NCBI GenBank assembly: GCA_041674745.1
Contig: JBAYVD010000001.1
Location: 434,001-498,000 of the forward strand
Reading direction: 5' to 3'
DNA from: UBA2040 sp041674745
GTDB taxonomy: Bacteria; Bacteroidota; Bacteroidia; Flavobacteriales_D; Crocinitomicaceae
DNA length: 64,000 nucleotides
A model generated the notes under the pieces. It was given only the letters and a program-made list of their open reading frames with translations. It was not told where the DNA came from and searched no databases. Each line of letters opens with the position of its first letter. Positions within the stretch are counted from its first letter, which is position 1. The position numbers were made by a program, and so were the translations under genes. Below are positions 8,901 through 16,854 of the stretch, piece by piece.

Positions 8901-9689
8901 ATGGAAATTTCATTGATGAACAAAGTGGCGCTCGTTTCAGGAAGCACACAAGGAATTGGTAAGGCGGCAGCAGAGCTGTTGGCAAAAAACGGTGCGACGG
9001 TCGTTTTACTGGCGAGAAATGAAACAAAATTGAAAGAAGTTTGTGCGCAGTTGGATAACTCAAACGGTCAAGTACATGAATATTTAGTTGCCGACTTCTC
9101 CAATCCAAGTCAATTACAGAAAGTTGTGCATGCTTGGGTTTCTTCTGGCAAACACGCGGATATTTTGGTCAACAATACAGGTGGACCAAAAGGTGGTTCC
9201 ATCGCGAATGCTTCCATAGATGAATTTATTTCAGCTTTCAATCAACACCTGATTTGCAATCATATTTTGGTTCAAGAATTGATTCCTCACATGAAAGAGA
9301 ATCAATATGGAAAAATTATCAATGTAATTTCTACCTCCGTGAAGCAGCCATTGCCTCAATTGGGTGTTTCCAACACGATTCGTGGGGCGGTGGGGAATTG
9401 GAGCAAAACCTTGGCCAACGAGCTGGGCTCCTACAATATTACAGTGAATAACGTTTTGCCCGGCGCTACCAATACAGAAAGATTAAAAGCAATAGCGGAA
9501 AACAAATCGAATTTAACGACGGAATCAATCGAGGCAATATTTTCAGCGATGGCACAAGAATCACCTATGAAACGGATTGCTGAACCAGAGGAAATAGCTC
9601 AAGCTATATTGTTCCTTGCCTCTCCGATGAGTTCTTATGTCAATGGAATTAATATTCCTGTAGACGGAGGCCGAACGAAATCCTTGTAA
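8901..9689 (+). CDS. Short-chain dehydrogenase/reductase family protein with a non-canonical active site
   Basis: A 262-residue Rossmann-fold protein. The nucleotide-binding SGSTQGIGKA is at 13-22, the NNTGGP segment (91-96) corresponds to the family's NNAG, and the C-terminus has the usual YVNGINIPVDGG. The catalytic Ser is present (ISTS, about 144), but where YxxxK should be the protein reads SNTIR (157-161), so Tyr is Ser and Lys is Arg. SDRs with NTIR-like sequences form a recognisable subgroup, so this is probably not a mutation of one strain. It is divergent from nbaC, 154 bases apart, which suggests a link to aromatic or tryptophan catabolism. The reaction is unknown. Confidence 0.85.
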   Translation: MEISLMNKVALVSGSTQGIGKAAAELLAKNGATVVLLARNETKLKEVCAQLDNSNGQVHEYLVADFSNPSQLQKVVHAWVSSGKHADILVNNTGGPKGGSIANASIDEFISAFNQHLICNHILVQELIPHMKENQYGKIINVISTSVKQPLPQLGVSNTIRGAVGNWSKTLANELGSYNITVNNVLPGATNTERLKAIAENKSNLTTESIEAIFSAMAQESPMKRIAEPEEIAQAILFLASPMSSYVNGINIPVDGGRTKSL

Positions 9690-9696
9690 AAGTTGC

Positions 9697-12099
9697 TTAG
9701 CGAATCAAATTGACGTGCCCAACTTTTGAGGTATCAATTTCGTAGGGCGTTGAGTATTTTACGACATACGTATACACGCCATCCGGACAGATTTCATTGT
9801 TGGAATACGTTCCATCCCAAGTGAAATCGGGGTCGTATGCTTCAAAAATCATTTCACCCCATCGATTGAATATTTTGATGTTAAAATCAATTAATCCAAT
9901 AGAGGATATCTTGAACACGGGATTGAATTCATCAGCATCCGGTGTAAAGGCATTGGGAACATAAAAATAGACTTCTTGTTGAATTTGAACACCCAATTTG
10001 ATGGAATCCACACAGCCCTTCGCATCGGTAGCCACCAACCAAACATCATAATATCCTGGTTCTGCATACGTATTATTCGGATGCACCAAAGTGGATGTTT
10101 GTCCGTCTCCGAAATCCCATAAATAAGTGACAGCATTCAAGGTTAAATTTTGGAAGGTGATAGGCAAACCTTGCATCACAGTGTGACTCGAAATTTGAAA
10201 CTGAGCATTTGGTTTTACAACTACAACTTTCGTTGATCCGGCTACGTAAAAAGTTTGGCAATCATCCGAAACATGAACAGTATAAGTCGTTGTATTAAAA
10301 GGATTTACAGTAATGTTTGGTGTTGTTTCACCTGTTTCGATCCAGCTGTAATAATAAGCACCAAATCCGCCGGTAGCACTTACGGAAAGATACGCTTCAT
10401 CGCCAGGACAAATTTCTATATCTGGTGACATGGTTATCAATAGCGGTGGACTCAAAATCGTGTAGGTAACGAAGGCAGAATCAATCATGGTACATTGATC
10501 TCGCACAATAACCCGATAAACCGTTGTTTGATTGGGCTGAATGTATAGTGAAGAACCACTGCCTAGCACGGATCCTGAACCACCGACTTTTGTCCATTGG
10601 TAGGTATAAATTCCGGTTCCACCGGTTGCAACCACTTTTAATGTATCTTTTAGGTAAGGACATATTTCCGTGATATCTGGAGTGATTGTTAAGGAAATTG
10701 GACTATAAACAGGAACAGTAACGGTAACATTTTCCGTGGCAGATTGGAGCAAACAATTGTCCGTAACCGTCAACGAATAATTGGTTGTACTAATTGGACT
10801 CACAGTAATGGAATTCGTGGATTCTCCGGTACTCCATAAGTAGGTATACGGGCCAACTCCTCCTGACGGAAATGAAGGTATAACAACATCGTCACCAGAG
10901 CAAAGCACGGTGGTATCATTTAGTATGAGTGCTACTGGTTGCACGTCATCAATCCCAAGATTTACAACTAGGGGAGTTTGATTCCCGCAAGGGTCAGTCA
11001 TTAGAAAATTTAAAATCACAGTTTCTATTCCTTCAACGATTGCATCTGTGAAGGCAGAAAAAGTGAATTGAGTAGTTGCTTGTCCTGGAGCAAAGGTAAC
11101 GGAGCCCGGTATTGGGCTAAAATCCAAACCTGGTGTGGCTGTTCCTGTTACCGTAAGCGGTATGTTTAGACTGCCAGAAATATTTCCTTGCCGTGTGAGT
11201 TTTACTGTGGTAGTAACACAGCCTTCCGCCATAATTTTAGGGTCGGTAAATGCTTGTTGTGTCATGGTATAGGTTACTTCAACAGGCGTTTTGGAAGTCA
11301 AACTATTGGCTTGTAAAAATATTCCAGAATCATAAATGGCATCTTCTACATCGGCTATAGCGATAATTAGATGGTAGGTTTGTCCACATTGTACCCTTGA
11401 TACTGCTTCTAGCGGCACTGTGAAACCATCATACTGAATATAATTGGTGGAGGTACTGTAGGGAGCATTATTTCCAATCCCATTGTTGGTATAATAACCA
11501 CAGTTGGAGCAAGATCCATTATTGTTTGGACCATCGTTCACGTTGTTTATTGAAATGATACCACCGTTTCCAGGTATTTTAGCAATATTTTGTTGGCCAA
11601 TAATTCCAGGTCCTGATATGAAAAAACCAAAAATATCGTTATAGGGCAAACCTACAAATTCAGGATATTCTTCTGAACCAAATACGTATTTGAAACGCAC
11701 AGTATCGGAATAGGGTACAAAATCAAATTCAAGAATGGAAGCATTGAAGGTTTGGTTTCCAGCCCCCAAAACACCATTTAGCAAGGCGCTTCCACCCGAA
11801 CCATTGTTAATCCCTGCATTGGGTTTATTGTTCGGACCTTGTGGTCCCTGCCCCGTGTTTATTACCGTTCCTGTCGTCAAAACAATACCACTGTTGATAC
11901 CGAGATTTGTCCCTATCGCGGTAAAAGAACCGATTGCTGCGCCAGAACCAGTAAAGGTAATATTGGAAACTGTAACGCCTGGTCCAAGAAGCACGTTTTG
12001 AACCAATTGAGCCGGGGATTGGGCCGTGCTTGTCACCAATTGGCCGAAGGAATCGGCGGAAAGTAAAAATAAGGCAATATGAAATAGGTACTTAAACAA
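9697..12099 (-). CDS. T9SS-secreted protein with choice-of-anchor L, Calx-beta-like, PKD and gliding C-terminal domains
   Basis: An 800-residue exported protein. After a signal peptide ending near DSFGQ comes a choice-of-anchor L domain (about 25-270; AQLVQNVLLGPGVTVSN and FGSEEYPEFVGLPYNDIFGFFISGPG). A Calx-beta-like stretch follows (about 280-390; GLDFSPIPGSVTFAPGQ), then Ig-like repeats with YxYxW phrases (about 395-620). A PKD domain has YLWDFGDGQTS. The C-terminal ~85 residues (YVPNAFTPDADEFNP ... VGHVNLIR) are the gliding-motility/T9SS sorting domain. The only plausible start in frame is TTG at 12099; there is no ATG before the upstream stop. Its 3' end lies 7 bases from the SDR stop. 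Probably a surface adhesin or matrix protein. Confidence 0.85.
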   Translation of the reverse strand: MFKYLFHIALFLLSADSFGQLVTSTAQSPAQLVQNVLLGPGVTVSNITFTGSGAAIGSFTAIGTNLGINSGIVLTTGTVINTGQGPQGPNNKPNAGINNGSGGSALLNGVLGAGNQTFNASILEFDFVPYSDTVRFKYVFGSEEYPEFVGLPYNDIFGFFISGPGIIGQQNIAKIPGNGGIISINNVNDGPNNNGSCSNCGYYTNNGIGNNAPYSTSTNYIQYDGFTVPLEAVSRVQCGQTYHLIIAIADVEDAIYDSGIFLQANSLTSKTPVEVTYTMTQQAFTDPKIMAEGCVTTTVKLTRQGNISGSLNIPLTVTGTATPGLDFSPIPGSVTFAPGQATTQFTFSAFTDAIVEGIETVILNFLMTDPCGNQTPLVVNLGIDDVQPVALILNDTTVLCSGDDVVIPSFPSGGVGPYTYLWSTGESTNSITVSPISTTNYSLTVTDNCLLQSATENVTVTVPVYSPISLTITPDITEICPYLKDTLKVVATGGTGIYTYQWTKVGGSGSVLGSGSSLYIQPNQTTVYRVIVRDQCTMIDSAFVTYTILSPPLLITMSPDIEICPGDEAYLSVSATGGFGAYYYSWIETGETTPNITVNPFNTTTYTVHVSDDCQTFYVAGSTKVVVVKPNAQFQISSHTVMQGLPITFQNLTLNAVTYLWDFGDGQTSTLVHPNNTYAEPGYYDVWLVATDAKGCVDSIKLGVQIQQEVYFYVPNAFTPDADEFNPVFKISSIGLIDFNIKIFNRWGEMIFEAYDPDFTWDGTYSNNEICPDGVYTYVVKYSTPYEIDTSKVGHVNLIR

Positions 12100-12223
12100 T
12101 ACAGCTTTTTTAACTAAACGTAAATTAACTGATTTAGTTGACTCAATTTACAAAATTAATTGATTTCCCTTTAAAATTTAATGCTTTTTTAACAACCAAA
12201 ACCCTCATTCTCGCTCGAAACTG

Positions 12224-12231
12224 TATTTTTG
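12224..12231 (+). promoter_or_regulatory. -7 element TATTTTTG of the M23 peptidase gene
   Basis: TATTTTTG matches TAnnTTTG and is 18 bases upstream of the ATG at 12250. No clear -33 box was found. Confidence 0.45.
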
Positions 12232-12249
12232 AGGAAAGAATAGTTACAA

Positions 12250-13098
12250 ATGGGTTTTTGGAAAAAGTTCATCGATAAATTGCAAGAGGATATAACGGTT
12301 TCATTTGGAAACCCGAAAACCTATGATACCAATTGGTCATTTAACAGTAGTAGAATTCGCTTACTTTCACTGTTGGCTCTTCTCCTGTTGGTTGTTTCAG
12401 TCGGTTTTGCAGCCTTTCTGTTTTTAGGACCAACGAAATCGTGGTTTACCAATAATGACGTGAGCATTGGGCGACAAAAATTGGAAGCACAAGATAAACG
12501 AGTAAAGGAATTGGAAGGGAAACTAACCGCTCAAGAAAATTTCATTAAAGACATTCAAGATGTTCTGTTGGGAAAAGTAGCGCCTGATTCTTTATCCAAA
12601 AAACCCAAAGAAATAAAAGCCTTTGACATGAAAGACGTCAAAATCGAAACGTCAAAAGATGAGGGGAAATTGGCCAAGAAAGTAAAAGATGATATGCGCA
12701 CCAAGCAGGTCAAAGAAAATGAATCGATTACCAATAGTTTGTTCGATGCACCTGTAAAAGGATTCATTTCTGAAAAATTTTCCTCCGAACGTCATCCTGC
12801 GGTAGACATTGTCTGCAAAAAGGATGCTACGATAAAAGCGTGTTTGGAAGGAATCATTTTATACACAGGCTATTCAAAAAATGACGGCTATTTTATGATA
12901 ATTGTGCACGGCAACGGCTATATTTCGATTTACAAACACAACAAAATCAATTTAAAGAAAATTGGACAACGCGTTCAATTGGGCGATCCTATTGCTATTG
13001 CTGGAAATACCGGTGAAAACTCAACCGGCCCACATTTGCATTTTGAATTGTGGTTTCAACAAAAACCAATCGACCCAGAAACCTTGATGCGATTTTAA
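12250..13098 (+). CDS. Membrane-anchored M23 family metallopeptidase
   Basis: A 282-residue peptidoglycan-endopeptidase-type protein. One transmembrane helix (about 38-58) puts the rest in the periplasm. A charged coiled coil follows (about 75-165, rich in Lys and Glu). The LytM domain (about 172-282) keeps the zinc ligands: HPAVD for the HxxxD motif and GPHLHFEL for the HxH motif. The central His is in IYKHNKI. Metal ligands look intact, so it could be an active hydrolase of peptidoglycan cross-links. It stands alone, with its stop codon sharing the palindrome TTAA with the stop of the convergent ABC gene. Confidence 0.9.
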   Translation: MGFWKKFIDKLQEDITVSFGNPKTYDTNWSFNSSRIRLLSLLALLLLVVSVGFAAFLFLGPTKSWFTNNDVSIGRQKLEAQDKRVKELEGKLTAQENFIKDIQDVLLGKVAPDSLSKKPKEIKAFDMKDVKIETSKDEGKLAKKVKDDMRTKQVKENESITNSLFDAPVKGFISEKFSSERHPAVDIVCKKDATIKACLEGIILYTGYSKNDGYFMIIVHGNGYISIYKHNKINLKKIGQRVQLGDPIAIAGNTGENSTGPHLHFELWFQQKPIDPETLMRF

Positions 13099-14939
13099 CC
13101 GATAATTCCTTGCATCGTGCAGAGCTTATAGTAAACACCTCTGTTTTCCATCAATTCATCATGCGTTCCCGATTCTGTGATTTCACCTTGGGATAAAACA
13201 ATAATGCTGTCGGCATTTTTAATTGTGCTCAAACGGTGCGCGATTACCAAGGAAGTTCTCCCTTGCAACAAATGTTCTAAGGCTTCCTGAACCAATACTT
13301 CTGATTCGGTGTCCAAAGCGGAGGTTGCTTCATCCAAAATCAATAAACTTGGATTTTTGAGAATTGCTCGAGCAATGCTCAAACGTTGTTTTTGTCCACC
13401 AGAAAGTTTGTTGCCTCGTTCGCCGATGTTGGTATCATAACCGTTTTCCAATTGCGAAATAAAATCGTGTGCATTCGCAATTTTTGCAGCAGCGATCACT
13501 TCTTCTCGATTGTGGTCTTCCATACCGAAAGCAATGTTATTGGCCACCGTGTCGTTGAACAAGATCGATTCTTGCGAGACAATTCCAATGTGACTGCGCA
13601 AATCATCCGTTTTTAATTGATCAACGGGAATATCATCATAGGTGATTTGTCCTGAATTGATGTCGTAAAAGCGCGCTACCAAATCTGCCAAGGTAGATTT
13701 TCCACTTCCAGATTCGCCCACCAAAGCCACTTTTTTACCTTTCGGAATGTCGAAGGAAACATTTTTAATTACATTGGTATCGTTGTAGCGGAATGTCACA
13801 TTTTTTAGATGAACACCTGTTTTGAGTTCTTTTAATTCCACGGCATTTTCTGCTTCAAATATTTTCTCGTCGCTGTTCAAGATTTCGTTGATTCGGTCTT
13901 GCGAAATGGAAGCTTTTTGCAAAACGGCAATCGAACTGGCGACGCCTTGAATTGGTCGAAGCAACTGTGAAAAAACAACGATGAAAGCGATGAATTCTTC
14001 GCCCGTCAAACCGCCTTTTCCGACAGAATCTAGAATCATTTTACCGCCAAACCAAGCGATGCATAGCATGACACCAGCGCCCAATGTTTCATTCAACGGA
14101 GACGAAATATCCCTTTTTCGGAAACTTTTGGTCGTAAATTGTTGGTGACGTAAATTGGTGCGTTCAAAATTTCTACGCATTTGATTCAACGCGTTGAAAG
14201 CTTTAATGATGCGAATGCCCCCCAAGGTTTCATCCAAATTGGAATTCAAGGCACCAAATTCTTCCATTTCTTGTTTGGCTGTTCTTTTCAAACTTTTTCC
14301 GATGCGAGAAATGACAAAAGCGGAAATAGGAAGCAAGGCAAATGAAATCAACGTCAATTGCGGACTCCAATAAATCAGCAAACCAATGTACATGAGAATG
14401 GCAATTGGTTCACGAAACACCAATTCCAAAACGGCAATTACACCAATTTCAATTTGAGAAGCGTCATTGTTGACACGAGAAACCAAATCACCTTTTCGTT
14501 CATCCGTATAGTAAGAAAGTGGCAAACGAAGAATTTTAGAATACATCAAGTTTCGAACATCACGCACAGTGGCCATTCTCAACTGCGATTGATGCCAAAT
14601 GGCTCCGTAACGCGCCAAATTTTTCAAGAAAAAAGTAATGAAAACAGAAATGCAAACGAATAATAACGCTTTTTTGGGGTCATTTTGCACCATGGATTCC
14701 ATGGAATAGTTGAAAAGCTCTTTGCAGTAGTTGAAAAAGGAAACGAATCCGCCATCCCAAATCGGCTCTGTTGGCACCACGACTTTCTTTTCAGGGTTGA
14801 AAATCAATTGAAGAAAGGGAATAAAAAGGGCGAATGATAGTAGGTTGAAAATGACATACAACAAATTATAAACGATGGTCATAATGGCCAACATCTTGTA
14901 CTTAAATGTGTATCGATAGAGTTCTCTAAAATTCTTCAT
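13095..14939 (-). CDS. ABC exporter, fused permease and ATPase (MsbA-like)
   Basis: A 614-residue half-transporter of the type I exporter class. The transmembrane domain with six helices spans about 15-330 and includes a large loop after helix 1. The ATPase has Walker A GESGSGKST, the signature LSGGQKQRLSIARA and Walker B LLILDEATSALD, with a following H-loop IAHRLST. The start at 14939 gives MKNFRELYRY; the frame continues to a TTG inside the promoter element, which I reject. Substrate is not predictable; lipid export in the MsbA manner is plausible from overall similarity. It shares a 70-base divergent promoter region with rbfA. Confidence 0.9.
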   Translation of the reverse strand: MKNFRELYRYTFKYKMLAIMTIVYNLLYVIFNLLSFALFIPFLQLIFNPEKKVVVPTEPIWDGGFVSFFNYCKELFNYSMESMVQNDPKKALLFVCISVFITFFLKNLARYGAIWHQSQLRMATVRDVRNLMYSKILRLPLSYYTDERKGDLVSRVNNDASQIEIGVIAVLELVFREPIAILMYIGLLIYWSPQLTLISFALLPISAFVISRIGKSLKRTAKQEMEEFGALNSNLDETLGGIRIIKAFNALNQMRRNFERTNLRHQQFTTKSFRKRDISSPLNETLGAGVMLCIAWFGGKMILDSVGKGGLTGEEFIAFIVVFSQLLRPIQGVASSIAVLQKASISQDRINEILNSDEKIFEAENAVELKELKTGVHLKNVTFRYNDTNVIKNVSFDIPKGKKVALVGESGSGKSTLADLVARFYDINSGQITYDDIPVDQLKTDDLRSHIGIVSQESILFNDTVANNIAFGMEDHNREEVIAAAKIANAHDFISQLENGYDTNIGERGNKLSGGQKQRLSIARAILKNPSLLILDEATSALDTESEVLVQEALEHLLQGRTSLVIAHRLSTIKNADSIIVLSQGEITESGTHDELMENRGVYYKLCTMQGIIG

Positions 14940-14945
14940 GCGACA

Positions 14946-14953
14946 CAAAGATA
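14946..14953 (-). promoter_or_regulatory. -7 element TATCTTTG of the ABC exporter gene
   Basis: TATCTTTG on the minus strand is an exact match to TAnnTTTG and ends 6 bases before the ATG at 14939. The layout (TTTG TGT cgc ATG) is nearly identical to that of the gene at 3621, so again the TTG of the promoter mimics an upstream start. Confidence 0.6.
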
Positions 14954-14995
14954 GGATTTTGTCAATCTATGCGATGGAGACGGTAGAACATTTCT

Positions 14996-15003
14996 TACTT
15001 TTG
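14996..15003 (+). promoter_or_regulatory. -7 element TACTTTTG of rbfA
   Basis: TACTTTTG matches TAnnTTTG and ends 4 bases before the rbfA ATG, implying a leaderless or nearly leaderless transcript. It is divergent from the ABC exporter promoter about 45 bases away. Confidence 0.55.
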
Positions 15004-15007
15004 CACC

Positions 15008-15343
15008 ATGAGTTCAATCCGACAAAGTAAAATCGAAGCTGGAATACAGCAAGAATTAGCCACCGTGTTTCAGCGCAATGCGAGTGAAATATGTTTAGGT
15101 GCCATGGTAAGTGTTACCACGGTCCGCATCACCTCAGATTTATCTTTAGCACGTTGTTACTTGAGTATTTTCGCTGGACCACCGGCAAAAGAAGTCATCG
15201 CAAACATTGAATTGCACAAAGGAAAAATTCGTGGTGAAGTTGGTAAACGCCTGCAAAACATGAAGAAATTGCCTCAACTGGCTTTCTTTATCGATGATTC
15301 TTTGGACTATGCGCAAGAAATCGAAGAGTTGCTTAAAAAATAA
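15008..15343 (+). CDS. rbfA: Ribosome-binding factor A
   Basis: RbfA helps mature the 30S ribosomal subunit, acting on 16S rRNA. The 111 residues match the usual short form: an N-terminal SIRQSKIEAGIQQELATVF, then VSVTTVRITSDLSLARCYLSIF, and the C-terminal LPQLAFFIDDSLDYAQEIEELL. The type II KH-like fold cannot be seen directly, but the blocks are in the right order. The downstream permease gene starts within 4 bases of its stop, a common rbfA neighbour in Flavobacteriales as far as I know. Confidence 0.92.
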   Translation: MSSIRQSKIEAGIQQELATVFQRNASEICLGAMVSVTTVRITSDLSLARCYLSIFAGPPAKEVIANIELHKGKIRGEVGKRLQNMKKLPQLAFFIDDSLDYAQEIEELLKK

Positions 15344-15346
15344 GCC

Positions 15347-16549
15347 ATCAAAGTTCCTTTTTATATCGCCCGTAGGTATTTGTCTTCCAAAAAGAAGAAA
15401 AATGCCATACACTGGATTACACGCGTTTCGGTCGTTGGAATTACAGTAACGACTGCCGCGTTGGTGATTTTATTGTCTGCTTTTAATGGAATTGAAGAGA
15501 TGGTGGAGAAATTGTACTCCGATTTCGATCCCGATATTACCATTCGCAGCGCTAAAGGAAAAACATTCTTCGAAAATCAAATCGATTTTAACGCCATTCA
15601 ATCTATGCCAGGAATTGAAACGATTGCCCAAGGAATAGAGGAAGTCGTTGTCTTGAAGCATGAAAACAAATGGGTCAATGCCAAATTGATTGGTGTAGAA
15701 GATAACTTCCTGAAAATTTCGAAGATGTCCCAACACATGGTGGATGGTCTTCCACTTTTGAAAGAAGAGGGAGAGGAGTTGGTTTTGGTGGGTGCCACTT
15801 TGCTGGATAAGTTGGAAGGATTTATTCCTTCGATGAATTATGAAACGCTGATTATCTATTCGCCCAAGCGCGATATGAAAATGAAATTAGGTCGCAATCC
15901 GTTTGAAACTCAATTGGTAAAAGTTTCTGGCAGAATCAATTACAACCGAGAAGTCAACTCGGAATGCATCGTTGCACCGATTGAAGTGGCTCGGAAATTA
16001 TTGGATTTCAAAAAAGAGTCGACCGTTGTTTTTGCGGATGTCAACGATTCGAGAGACGTTAACGAGGTCAAAGAAGCTTTGCAAGAAAAATTGGGCCGTG
16101 ATTTCGTCGTGAAAACCAATTACGAAAAAAACGAATTGATTTACAAAACCAGTCAGTCGGAAAAGATTATTGTGATTATCATTCTATTATTCATTTTTGT
16201 TATTGCTGCATTCACCTTGGTAGCGGCTTTAACCATGCTCTATATTGAGAAAAAAGACAATCTAGGAACGCTTTACGCCTTGGGCGCCGACAAGAGTTTC
16301 GTTTTCAGAATCTTCTTTCTCGAAGGATTGATGATTTCTTTCAAAGGCATCGTTTTTGGATTACTCTTGGGTTACGGCGTTTGTTTGGTTCAGATTTATG
16401 GTCAGCTTTTAGTAATGCCCAATTCAGCAGGCGAACCCTTCCCGATGCAAATAACATTTGGTGACGGATTGATGATTTTCACTATGGTTTCCGTACTTTC
16501 TATTTTAGCCAGTTATTTGCCGGCGAAGTTTTTGAGGAGGAATGAATAG
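15347..16549 (+). CDS. LolC/LolE-type ABC permease, apparent AUC start codon
   Basis: An FtsX/MacB-type permease of about 400 residues, of the kind that frees lipoproteins from the inner membrane. The first transmembrane segment (VGITVTTAALVILLSAF) is followed by a large periplasmic domain (about 50-270). Three more helices are near the C-terminus (from KIIVIIILLFIFVIAAFTLVAALTM on). Family members begin MxxPFYIAxRYL; here the matching residues IKVPFYIARRYL start with ATC at 15347, directly after the rbfA stop, in the same frame. No ATG, GTG or TTG precedes that block. The first standard codon is TTG at 15380, which would delete the conserved block. Start therefore uncertain: AUC start, altered ATG, or TTG. 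Confidence 0.8.
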   Translation: MKVPFYIARRYLSSKKKKNAIHWITRVSVVGITVTTAALVILLSAFNGIEEMVEKLYSDFDPDITIRSAKGKTFFENQIDFNAIQSMPGIETIAQGIEEVVVLKHENKWVNAKLIGVEDNFLKISKMSQHMVDGLPLLKEEGEELVLVGATLLDKLEGFIPSMNYETLIIYSPKRDMKMKLGRNPFETQLVKVSGRINYNREVNSECIVAPIEVARKLLDFKKESTVVFADVNDSRDVNEVKEALQEKLGRDFVVKTNYEKNELIYKTSQSEKIIVIIILLFIFVIAAFTLVAALTMLYIEKKDNLGTLYALGADKSFVFRIFFLEGLMISFKGIVFGLLLGYGVCLVQIYGQLLVMPNSAGEPFPMQITFGDGLMIFTMVSVLSILASYLPAKFLRRNE

Positions 16550-16854
16550 GTGGAAGGTTTCGTGATTCAACCGCGAAGCTGCACATAGAATTCAGGAAGT
16601 TTCACAACGTTATTCGTACCTTTCCGTGTGTTAACTTCGTTGGTACTTAGCTGTCATGGCAAAAAAATCCTGTGAAAATCCTATTAAATTTGAGTCATCA
16701 GCATTCCAATTCCCCCCAACCTACCAATTGTTCAAACCTCAAAGCATTTGTTGAAAAAACTACAGAAATTTTCTCTCTCAGATAGTTAGGGGTTTTAGAT
16801 TAAATTACCTATCTTTGCGCCCAAATTCAGAATTTAATTATAAAAAGGCAATAC
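16550..16854 (+). other. Intergenic region before atpD
   Basis: No credible gene. The first 150 bases contain phrases (GAAGTTTCACAACG, CTTTCCGTGTGTTAAC, ATCCTGTGAAAATCC) loosely like the repeats around the GxxExxY pseudogene at 47.2-47.8 kb, perhaps a decayed copy. The last 45 bases are the atpD leader downstream of the -7 element at 16810. Confidence 0.5.
16810..16817 (+). promoter_or_regulatory. -7 element TATCTTTG of atpD-atpC
   Basis: Exact TAnnTTTG match, 37 bases before the atpD ATG. It gives one of the longer leaders in the window. Confidence 0.5.
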
